Below, one piece after another: positions 7,952-14,226 of a stretch of 64,000 nt of DNA. This stretch comes from Rufibacter immobilis (GTDB lineage: Bacteria > Bacteroidota > Bacteroidia > Cytophagales > Hymenobacteraceae), in contig NZ_RJJE01000007.1 in the NCBI RefSeq assembly GCF_003721565.1, positions 62,001 through 126,000 on the forward strand. Reading direction: 5' to 3'. The notes beneath the pieces are model-generated. The model was not told where the DNA came from, did not search any database, and worked only from the letters and a program-made list of their open reading frames with translations. Within the stretch, counting starts at the first letter, position 1; every line of letters begins with the position of its first letter. The position numbers were made by a program, and so were the translations under genes.

Positions 7952-8965
7952 TTACAGGGTTGGCACTCCGTTCACGGTAGTGTATTTGAGCACGAATTTC
8001 TTGTCTGGGTAAATCACGTTGTAAGCGCTCTGGGCCATGAGAGCGGCCTCATGGTACCCGCACAGGATCAACTTCAGCTTACCGGGGTAGGTGTTGATGT
8101 CGCCAATGGCGTATACGCCCGGAATGTTGGTGCTGTAGTCAAAGGTGTTGACCACAATGGCTGATTTGTCCAGCTCCAGTCCCCAGTTCTCCAGCGGACC
8201 CAGTTTAGGCACCAACCCGAAGAGCGGGATAAAGTAATCGGTCTCAATCTGGTAAGCGTCTGCGCCGTCTGGCACCACGGTTACGGCTTCCAATTGGCCA
8301 TTGCCGTGTACTTCGGTCACGTTAGACTTCAGGAGCAGGCGCATGTGGCCTTCCTCCGCGAGGCTGGTTACCTTGGCCGCCGATTCCGGGGCCCCTCTGA
8401 AGGTGGTGCCGCGGTGTACCAAGGTTAGTTCTTTGGCTACATCGGCTAGGAAAATAGCCCAGTCCAGAGCAGAGTCTCCGCCGCCGGCCAGCACCACGCG
8501 CTTGTCACGGAAGTGCTCTGGGTCCAGGATCATGTAGTTCACGCCTTTGCCGCCTTCATAGTTGGCCAGGTTTTCAATGGCCGGTTTGCGGGGCTCAAAA
8601 GAACCCAAGCCACCGGCAATCACCACCACTTTACAGAAAATCTCAGTGCCCTCTGAGCTTACCACTTTGAAAGAGCCGTCTTCCAGCTTCTCCAGCTCCT
8701 CCACCCGCTCACCCAGCGTGAAAGTTGGGTGGAAGGGCGCAATCTGCTCCATTTGGTTTTTGATGAGGTCGCCGGCCAGAATAGACGGGAAACCCGGTAT
8801 ATCATAGATAGGCTTCTTGGGGTAGATCTCAGAGAGTTGGCCGCCCACCTGGGGCAATGCGTCAATGACGTGGCATTTCATCTTGAGTAGGCCCGCCTCA
8901 AACACCGCGAACAGCCCCACCGGCCCAGCGCCGATGATACAGATATCAGTAGTTACAGTTGACAT
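7952..8965 (-). CDS. ferredoxin--NADP(+) reductase, thioredoxin-reductase-like (YumC type)
   Basis: 337 residues. An FAD-binding Rossmann motif at the N-terminus (DICIIGAGPVGLFAVFEA), a second NAD(P)-binding Rossmann in the middle (KRVVLAGGGDSALDWAIFLA) and the C-terminal ATG/GD FAD motif (GVYAIGDINTYPGKLKLI) give the thioredoxin-reductase layout. The redox CxxC of true thioredoxin reductases is absent from the NADPH domain, which identifies the ferredoxin-NADP reductase type 2 branch. The downstream ferredoxin, 4 bases away, is the obvious redox partner. No strong promoter was recognised in the 208-base gap to lgt, which must hold both divergent promoters. Confidence 0.9.
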   Translation of the reverse strand: MSTVTTDICIIGAGPVGLFAVFEAGLLKMKCHVIDALPQVGGQLSEIYPKKPIYDIPGFPSILAGDLIKNQMEQIAPFHPTFTLGERVEELEKLEDGSFKVVSSEGTEIFCKVVVIAGGLGSFEPRKPAIENLANYEGGKGVNYMILDPEHFRDKRVVLAGGGDSALDWAIFLADVAKELTLVHRGTTFRGAPESAAKVTSLAEEGHMRLLLKSNVTEVHGNGQLEAVTVVPDGADAYQIETDYFIPLFGLVPKLGPLENWGLELDKSAIVVNTFDYSTNIPGVYAIGDINTYPGKLKLILCGYHEAALMAQSAYNVIYPDKKFVLKYTTVNGVPTL

Positions 8966-9124
8966 ATAAGGTATAAAGTTGCTGTGGCAGCAAAGCCCGC
9001 GGCTCTCTGCCGTTCTGGAATAGCGGCAAAACGTTCTGTTCTATCGCTCTTGCATTTGCGCCTGCAAAGTAACATCATTTTAAGGTAAAGTGTTTCGGTT
9101 AGTGATTAGTTAAATAAGTGATTC

Positions 9125-9154
9125 TTGTCACTGCTAGATTAAATTGTAATTTTA
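9125..9154 (+). promoter_or_regulatory. candidate Bacteroidota promoter for lgt
   Basis: TTG at 9125-9127, 19 bases, then TAATTTTA at 9147-9154 (consensus TAnnTTTG, one mismatch). It lies 20 bases before the lgt ATG. Confidence 0.4.
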
Positions 9155-9173
9155 GCCCTCTAACTGTTTTGAG

Positions 9174-10001
9174 ATGCTGAACTTTATTACCTGGGACGTT
9201 TCCCCTGATCTCTTTTCGCTGGGCCCGGTAACGGTGCGCTGGTACGGGTTGCTTTTCGCGCTGGCGTTTGTGCTCACGCAACCCATTGAGAAATACATTT
9301 ACCGCAAAGACGGCCGCACCGATGAGGACGTGGACATCCTGACCATGTACATGATTGTGGGCACCGTGATTGGCGCCCGCCTGGGCCACTGCCTGTTCTA
9401 TGACCCGGTGTACTACCTGTCTAACCCCCTTGACATTCTTAAGATCTGGGAAGGCGGTCTGGCCAGCCACGGCGGTACCATAGGCATTCTTATTTCACTG
9501 TACCTGTTCTGCCGCAAATACAAGTTTGACTACCTCTGGGTGCTGGACCGCATTGTGATTGTGACCGCTTTGGGCGGGGCCTGTATCAGGTTGGGGAACC
9601 TCATGAACTCAGAGATCATTGGCAAACCCACAGATCTGCCCTGGGCCTTCAAGTTTGTGCGCAACGGCGAATTATTCAACAACGTACCCGCGTACCTGGA
9701 CCCACGCCATCCGTCGCAGCTGTATGAGAGCCTTTTCTGTATTGTGCTGTTCATTCTGCTGTACCTGCTCTGGAAAAGAGGGGCGGGCCAGATCAGAGGG
9801 CTGCTGTTTGGCTTGTTTGTGACGCTGCTGTTCACGTTCCGGTTCCTGATTGAGTTCACCAAGGAGAACCAGGAGAAGTTTGAAGACGCGCTGCCCCTGA
9901 ACATGGGCCAGTGGCTGAGCATTCCGTTGGTGCTCATTGGCATTGCGGTGCTGGTATATGCCCTGAAGCAGCCAAAGGTACCGGGGCAGGCCAAGGCGTA
10001 A
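9174..10001 (+). CDS. lgt: prolipoprotein diacylglyceryl transferase
   Basis: 275 residues, several membrane segments. Lgt moves a diacylglyceryl group from phosphatidylglycerol to the lipobox cysteine of prolipoproteins at the inner membrane. The family signature blocks are present: LGHCLFYDPVYY, the GGLASHGG(T)IG loop (EGGLASHGGTIGILI), and the G-N-x-x-N-x-E block RLGNLMNSEIIGKPTDLPWA, plus HPSQLYESLF. Length and topology match the family. Two likely lipoproteins or lipid-linked pathways occur nearby (MsrB with LSC lipobox at 11150-11731). Ends before a shared bidirectional hairpin at 10021-10080. Confidence 0.95.
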   Translation: MLNFITWDVSPDLFSLGPVTVRWYGLLFALAFVLTQPIEKYIYRKDGRTDEDVDILTMYMIVGTVIGARLGHCLFYDPVYYLSNPLDILKIWEGGLASHGGTIGILISLYLFCRKYKFDYLWVLDRIVIVTALGGACIRLGNLMNSEIIGKPTDLPWAFKFVRNGELFNNVPAYLDPRHPSQLYESLFCIVLFILLYLLWKRGAGQIRGLLFGLFVTLLFTFRFLIEFTKENQEKFEDALPLNMGQWLSIPLVLIGIAVLVYALKQPKVPGQAKA

Positions 10002-10020
10002 GCCAGTTTTAGCCAGTTTC

Positions 10021-10080
10021 TGGAAAAACGGCCCCTAAACGCCCGGGCCCCGCAGTGCTTGCTGCGGGGCCCGGGCGTTT
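10021..10080. terminator. bidirectional terminator between convergent genes, fused to a palindrome half-copy
   Basis: A 19-bp GC-rich stem (AAACGCCCGGGCCCCGCAG at 10037-10055 with 10062-10080) separates lgt from the convergent 10116-10955 gene. A half copy of the CGTTTAGGGG family (GGAAAAACGGCCCCTAAACG) runs directly into the left arm, supplying a T-run (CGTTTTTCC) on the minus strand; the right arm ends in GTTTTCT on the plus strand. Confidence 0.85.
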
Positions 10081-10115
10081 TCTATGGGAGGAACATCGGC
10101 GGTAGCCGGAATGCG

Positions 10116-10955
10116 CTATAGGGAATACTTGAACAGATGGCCTTCCTCGTTGGTCAGCATAAGCGTGCGGCTGTCTTTGAAGAGTACGGCTTCGGCCTGG
10201 CCGCTCTCCTGCAGGTCCAGGATTTTTGGTTGCTGGGTCAGGAACTGAGTCACGCCTTTGGCCACGGAGTAGAGGTGAACTTTGCCGTAGGTGAGCACGG
10301 CTAATTGGCGGCCATCGGGGCTGATGTCGGCGGAGGTGACCAGGCCGGGCAGTTCTTTCTTGCCCACCAGGCGGGCGGTGTGGGTGCCGGGTTGGTCTGG
10401 CAGTTCATAGAGCTTGGCGAACCGGGAGGCCCCGCGGTCTTTGGAGAGGAGGTACAGCTTGCCGTTGTGCCAGAAAAAGGCCTCGCAGTCAAAGTTGCGG
10501 TCTTCCTTGGCAATCTTGCCCTTGGGCAGATCTGGGTAGGTGAAGTGTATCTCCTGGGCTTTCAGGCCGTTTTTGGTGGAGACTTTATAGATGTGTAGGT
10601 CTTTGCGTTTGTTGCTGTTGTTGCCGGTGTCACCAATGTAGAGGTAACCTTTGTTGTCTTTGGCCAGGTCTTCCCAGTCTGTGTTGGTGGTGCCGGGCAC
10701 GGTGATTTCCTGCAGCAGTTTCCCCTGTTCATCTATCTTGTAAAGCACGGGCGCGTTACCGGCGTCATTGTGGGTCCAGTAGGTGTTGGGAGCATCGGCC
10801 AGTTCCAGGCCAGAGCTTTCGGTCACGGCGCTAGGCAGTTTGGCCAGCCTGAGCAGATCACTGGCGGTGAGGTAGGAGAACGTGAAACCGCTGAGGAAGA
10901 AGATAAAAGGCAGGGAAATGAGGGTGAACAGAAGAAATGAAGGGGGACGTTTCAT
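10116..10955 (-). CDS. secreted or membrane-anchored beta-propeller-like protein of unknown function
   Basis: 279 residues with an N-terminal hydrophobic segment (FLLFTLISLPFIFFLSG) that is a signal peptide or anchor. The rest has repeated strand-turn blocks typical of a propeller: YWTHNDAGNAPVLYKIDEQG, NTDWEDLAKDNKGYLYIGDT, GKLYLLSKDRGASRFAKLYE, TSADISPDGRQLAVLTYG. The D-T-G-N-N and DWED blocks resemble calcium-binding propeller loops. I do not recognise a named family with catalytic residues; it is a conserved type of periplasmic protein in Bacteroidota. Convergent with lgt and sharing its terminator. Confidence 0.6.
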   Translation of the reverse strand: MKRPPSFLLFTLISLPFIFFLSGFTFSYLTASDLLRLAKLPSAVTESSGLELADAPNTYWTHNDAGNAPVLYKIDEQGKLLQEITVPGTTNTDWEDLAKDNKGYLYIGDTGNNSNKRKDLHIYKVSTKNGLKAQEIHFTYPDLPKGKIAKEDRNFDCEAFFWHNGKLYLLSKDRGASRFAKLYELPDQPGTHTARLVGKKELPGLVTSADISPDGRQLAVLTYGKVHLYSVAKGVTQFLTQQPKILDLQESGQAEAVLFKDSRTLMLTNEEGHLFKYSL

Positions 10956-11073
10956 CTTGCTGATAATGTAGTATAGGTTAAAAAATAAAACCGATTTTTA
11001 ACGGGCCGGTTGGCAGGAGTTCACCTGTTTTGGCCAAGAAACTAGTACGAAAGACGTTTTGGCCTTGTTTTAG

Positions 11074-11140
11074 GAAAAACGGCCGCTAAACGGAAAGGCC
11101 CCGCAGTTGAGAGTAACTGCGGGGCCTTTCCGTTTAGCGG
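11074..11140 (-). terminator. 26-bp perfect-stem terminator of msrB, fused to a palindrome half-copy
   Basis: Left arm 11083-11108 and right arm 11115-11140 pair over 26 bases without mismatch, loop GAGAGT. The base of the stem is the family's CCGCTAAACGG/CCGTTTAGCGG, the upper part (AAAGGCCCCGCAGTT) is private. On the minus strand it is followed by GGCCGTTTTTCC, the T-run coming from the family half-copy. It lies 10 bases after the msrB stop. Confidence 0.85.
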
Positions 11141-11149
11141 CAGGTGCCT

Positions 11150-11731
11150 TTAATTTACCTGCAAGGGGTTGTTCGGCTCAAAATCAAGGGAGATGGAGTT
11201 CATGCAGTAGCGCTTGCCGGTGGGGGCAGGGCCATCATCGAAGAGGTGGCCCAGGTGCCCGTCGCAGCGGCCGCACAGGACCTCTATGCGCTCCATGCCC
11301 AGTGAATTGTCTGCTTGGTAAATGACCGCGTTCTTCCGGATGGTCTCAAAGAAACTGGGCCAGCCGCAGTCGCTCGCGAACTTGGCGTCTGACTTGAACA
11401 ACTTGTTTCCGCAGGCGGCGCAGTAATAGGTGCCCCGGCCAGTGAAGTTCCAGAGTTTGCCGGTGAAAGCGCGTTCAGTGCCTTTCTTGCGCGCGATGTA
11501 GTAGACATCCTCGGGCAGCACTTTCTTCCACTCGGCGTCAGAAATGCGCAGTTTGCTGGTATCTGTGCGGGAGTAATACGGGTTGTTGGGTTTGCCCTGG
11601 CCAGCGGGCTGCGATTGGGCGGCGGTAAGGGCCAGCGGCGGAGCGGCCTGTTGGGTAGTTGTATCAGTGGCGCGCTGGCAACTGAGCAGGGGCAACAGGA
11701 ACAGGACAGCGTACAAAAAGCTATTTTTCAT
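11150..11731 (-). CDS. msrB: peptide-methionine (R)-S-oxide reductase, lipoprotein form
   Basis: 193 residues from the MKNSFLYAVLF start; it reduces the R epimer of methionine sulfoxide in oxidised proteins. The two zinc-binding CxxC pairs are present (YYCAACGNKLF and VLCGRCDGHLGHLF) and the catalytic Cys lies in KRYCMNSISLDF. The N-terminus has a hydrophobic stretch ending in LLPLLSC, a lipobox, so the enzyme is probably a lipid-anchored periplasmic repair protein; it would need Lgt, encoded nearby. A Gln/Ala/Thr-rich linker of ~50 residues separates anchor and enzyme. An in-frame ATG 12 codons upstream exists but would bury the signal sequence. Confidence 0.93.
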   Translation of the reverse strand: MKNSFLYAVLFLLPLLSCQRATDTTTQQAAPPLALTAAQSQPAGQGKPNNPYYSRTDTSKLRISDAEWKKVLPEDVYYIARKKGTERAFTGKLWNFTGRGTYYCAACGNKLFKSDAKFASDCGWPSFFETIRKNAVIYQADNSLGMERIEVLCGRCDGHLGHLFDDGPAPTGKRYCMNSISLDFEPNNPLQVN

Positions 11732-11826
11732 GGATTGAACGTGCATCATGGGTTGGTGTCTGTACAACAGCTACGGCAAACAGAAAGTTTGCGGATTTAG
11801 AACCATCAGGTTTTCTTGCTTATTTC

Positions 11827-11865
11827 CGTTTAGGGGCTGTTTTTTGAAAATCAGGCTTAAAACAG
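11827..11865. repeat. diverged copy of the CGTTTAGGGG palindrome family
   Basis: Left arm CGTTTAGGGGCTGTTTTTT intact, right arm GAAAATCAGGCTTAAAACAG degraded. Between the YdjM-like gene stop and the msrB promoter region. Confidence 0.7.
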
Positions 11866-11904
11866 GTGCGCAGACAGTTCACCCACCGGAATATTAGCGG
11901 AAAG

Positions 11905-12444
11905 TTATCGGCGAAGCTTCTTGGCAACGGCCACCGCCAGCACATAGGCCAGACACGGCAGACCCACCCAAACCGCCTCGCTTTTCAGCACCGCCAGTCC
12001 GCGCTCGCTGAAGAACTTCCCAGCCCCAATGGGCGACACCTGGATGGGGCGCCACGGCAGAAAATAGCGGGTATTGTCAAAGGGAGAGAAAACGGCCACG
12101 CCCAAGCCGCCGTTGGTGAGAGCATCCAGCAGAATATGCGAGGCGGTGCACAGAAAGAAAAAACTGATAAGCGCTAGACCAGCCCGGCTGGTGAGCGGTG
12201 TGCCCCGGTAAAAGAGCCGCGTAAGCAGCACGCCCAGCAGCAGCGAGAATACCAGCGAGTGCGAGAAACCCCGGTGCCCCAGAAAATGCTCATACGGCAC
12301 GCCCAGCTTGAACATGACCACATCTGCGTCTGGGATGACGGCGCAGAACGCCCCCAGCAGCAGGAACTTCCAGAGGCGGCCTTTTCTGGGGTAGTCTTTC
12401 CCCAGCGTAACGGCCAGCAGGGCATGGGCAAATGCAGACGCCAT
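11905..12444 (-). CDS. YdjM-like membrane-bound metal-dependent hydrolase
   Basis: 179 residues from MASAFAHALLAVTLG; an upstream in-frame ATG at 12510 would add 22 non-hydrophobic residues. The family (DUF457/YdjM) is a multi-pass inner-membrane protein with conserved His and Asp: here AHALLAV near the N-terminus, IPDADVVMFKLGVPYEHFLG and HRGFSHSLVFSL, then HILLDALTNGGLGVAVFSP. These match the H...D-x-D...H-R-G-x-T/S-H-S pattern. Four to five membrane segments are visible. Activity in this family is predicted rather than well established. The DUF4184 protein at 13050-13793 has a similar His-rich membrane design, with the deaminase gene between them. Confidence 0.82.
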   Translation of the reverse strand: MASAFAHALLAVTLGKDYPRKGRLWKFLLLGAFCAVIPDADVVMFKLGVPYEHFLGHRGFSHSLVFSLLLGVLLTRLFYRGTPLTSRAGLALISFFFLCTASHILLDALTNGGLGVAVFSPFDNTRYFLPWRPIQVSPIGAGKFFSERGLAVLKSEAVWVGLPCLAYVLAVAVAKKLRR

Positions 12445-12530
12445 GGGTGCGGTGTTGGTGAAAAGGCAAGCTACATTTTTTACGGCACCAGGAAAAGGCC
12501 CACTGGACAAACTGCCAATCTCCTGAAAAA

Positions 12531-12568
12531 CGTTTAGGGGCTGTTTTTGGAAAAACAGCCCCTAAACG
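12531..12568. repeat. perfect palindrome, CGTTTAGGGG family (18-bp stem)
   Basis: CGTTTAGGGGCTGTTTTT (12531-12548), GG, then its exact complement (12551-12568). It is the cleanest minimal copy, with no private outer bases, and sits between the deaminase stop and the YdjM-like gene. Confidence 0.92.
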
Positions 12569-12598
12569 CACTACTCTGTTTCCAGTGATGGCAGAGAG

Positions 12599-13039
12599 TT
12601 ACACGCCAATGTCTTCGTTCCAGACCTGGGGCTTCTCCTTAATAAACTGCTGCATAAGGGCGTAGCACTCCTGGTTGTCTACCACCGTCACTTCTACGCC
12701 GCGGGAGCGGAGCAATTCTTCTTCGCCCATGAAGGATTTATTCTCGCCTATCACCACCTTGGGGATACCGTAGAGCAGAATGGTGCCTGAGCACATGGGG
12801 CAGGGCGAAAGAGTGGTATACAGCACACTTTCCTGGTACACCTTAGCCGGTTGCCTCCCCGCATTCTCCAGCGCATCCATCTCGCCGTGCAAGATAGGGC
12901 TGCCGTTCTGTACCCGTTTGTTGTGGCCCCGGCCGATGATCTGGCCCTGGTGCACCAGCACCGACCCAATGGGAATACCGCCTTCGGCGAAGCTTTTCTG
13001 GGCCTCTTCCAGGGCGGCCTGTAAAAATTGATCTGTCAT
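12599..13039 (-). CDS. cytosine deaminase, yeast FCY1-like
   Basis: 146 residues of the CDA zinc-deaminase fold. Zinc and proton-shuttle residues are His51/Glu53 (LHGEMDALENAGR) and Cys80/Cys83 (TTLSPCPMCSG). From memory the yeast cytosine deaminase has H62, E64, C91, C94; all four are offset here by exactly 11. The resemblance extends through GRGHNKRVQNGS, LYGIPKVVIGEN, and the C-terminal FIKEKPQVWNEDIG, which yeast ends as ERPQDWFEDIG. That C-terminal lid is characteristic of FCY1 and not of TadA or guanine deaminases. The likely reaction is cytosine to uracil in pyrimidine salvage. It starts 10 bases after the DUF4184 stop, probably one transcript. Confidence 0.85.
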   Translation of the reverse strand: MTDQFLQAALEEAQKSFAEGGIPIGSVLVHQGQIIGRGHNKRVQNGSPILHGEMDALENAGRQPAKVYQESVLYTTLSPCPMCSGTILLYGIPKVVIGENKSFMGEEELLRSRGVEVTVVDNQECYALMQQFIKEKPQVWNEDIGV

Positions 13040-13049
13040 GTCTTATGGG

Positions 13050-13793
13050 TTAAAAGGAATGTCTGAGTTTCAAAAGTACCGGCGAAAGAACCAAACTGGT
13101 GAGTCCGGCAGAAATACCTACGATGGACAGGTGGTAAAGGCTGCCCAGTTCAATGCCCTGCCCAATCTGTGACCGGATGCCCACCACCGCCACGCTCACT
13201 GCCGCCACCAGCGCCCAAAACTGGATCATGTGTTGTCTGGACATGGGCAACTCTTTTCCTCTGGGCAACTGCAAAAGGTAGGCGGCAGTGGCGAGCGCCC
13301 CTGCCACGGAGGTGATTTTCTGGAGCAGGGAGTAGACTTTCATGCCCAGCACGCCGCCCAGCACTTCTGATTTCAAGATAGGGAAAAGCCGCACGCCGCG
13401 CCCGTCTTCATGCGTGAAACTGTCCCACCCCAAATGTGACACCGCGCCTACCAGTATTGAGAAGATTATGACGCCATAATTCTTCCGGAAGTAGGTGCGC
13501 CAGTCAAACCCGGTGAACCGGCTCAGGCGCACCCGCAGAAACCGGGGCAAATGGGCAATGAAGTCATCGCGCACCACCAGATGAAACACAAAAGCCAGCA
13601 TCAGCCCCAGCGGGAGGTTGAAATAGAACAGGCCTTGCCAGGAGTGGCTGTGCGGGTCATGCTCGCTCATGGTAATGAATTTCTCAAAGTCCGGGGCCAT
13701 GCTGCCAATGATGAGTCCGGTCATGGAGCGCCATCTTTTGGGCAGGGGAAGCAAAGGCAAAACCGCGGCAGGGTGCGAGAACGTGAAGGGCAT
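13050..13793 (-). CDS. DUF4184 family membrane protein
   Basis: 247 residues. It starts with the family hallmark MPFTFSHPAAVLPL, followed by IIGSMAPDFEKFI and HSHSWQGLFYFNLPLGL, then a conserved SHLGWDSFTHEDG block. About six hydrophobic segments are visible. These His/Asp positions resemble the YdjM-like hydrolases, so a metal-dependent membrane hydrolase is conceivable but not shown for the family. The cytosine deaminase gene follows 10 bases downstream on the same strand. Confidence 0.85.
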   Translation of the reverse strand: MPFTFSHPAAVLPLLPLPKRWRSMTGLIIGSMAPDFEKFITMSEHDPHSHSWQGLFYFNLPLGLMLAFVFHLVVRDDFIAHLPRFLRVRLSRFTGFDWRTYFRKNYGVIIFSILVGAVSHLGWDSFTHEDGRGVRLFPILKSEVLGGVLGMKVYSLLQKITSVAGALATAAYLLQLPRGKELPMSRQHMIQFWALVAAVSVAVVGIRSQIGQGIELGSLYHLSIVGISAGLTSLVLSPVLLKLRHSF

Positions 13794-13890
13794 ATGGCAC
13801 TACATCTTGAGTTCTCTAAACGGGCAAAACAGAGAATTGGTACAGACACATTCTTATTTATAGAGGAATTCTTCGGGCAAAGCCGAAGGG

Positions 13891-13929
13891 CGTTTAGCGG
13901 CCCTTTTTTCAGAAACAGACCCAAAACAG
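13891..13929. repeat. diverged copy of the CGTTTAGGGG palindrome family
   Basis: CGTTTAGCGGCCCTTTTTT pairs partly with AGAAACAGACCCAAAACAG. It ends 2 bases before the yidD stop codon and may serve as its terminator; a small hairpin CTTCGG/CCGAAG (13871-13888) adjoins it. Confidence 0.6.
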
Positions 13930-13930
13930 T

Positions 13931-14161
13931 TTACGGCACCGGATCATACCCATGACCGCCCCAAGGGTGGCAGCGGCCAATGCGTTTCAAGCCCATCCAG
14001 CCGCCTTTAAACGGGCCATATTTCATGATGGCTTGGTGCGCGTATGCAGAGCAGGTGGGCGTGAAGCGGCAACTGCCCGGCGTGAGCGGCGAGATCATGT
14101 AGCGGTACACCCACACCAAGCCCAGAAAGAGATGTTTAAAAAGCCAGTTGATTGCCTGCAT
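13931..14161 (-). CDS. yidD: membrane protein insertion efficiency factor
   Basis: 76 residues from [15 protein letters not shown], the normal YidD length; an in-frame ATG 20 codons upstream is less likely. It carries the family signature [18 protein letters not shown] and the [20 protein letters not shown] block, after an amphipathic hydrophobic N-terminus. YidD assists YidC-dependent insertion of inner-membrane proteins. In many genomes it sits with rnpA/yidC; here it is alone, divergent from the S46 peptidase with a 65-base gap. Confidence 0.93.
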   Translation of the reverse strand: MQAINWLFKHLFLGLVWVYRYMISPLTPGSCRFTPTCSAYAHQAIMKYGPFKGGWMGLKRIGRCHPWGGHGYDPVP

Positions 14162-14196
14162 ATCCGCTAGTATCGGGAAAAAAAGCCACAAATCCT

Positions 14197-14204
14197 TACC
14201 TTTG
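14197..14204 (+). promoter_or_regulatory. candidate -7 box for the S46 peptidase
   Basis: TACCTTTG matches TAnnTTTG, 22 bases before the ATG. No TTG is found at the expected -33 spacing. Confidence 0.35.
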
Positions 14205-14226
14205 GGCTTTCTAACTAACACACGTT

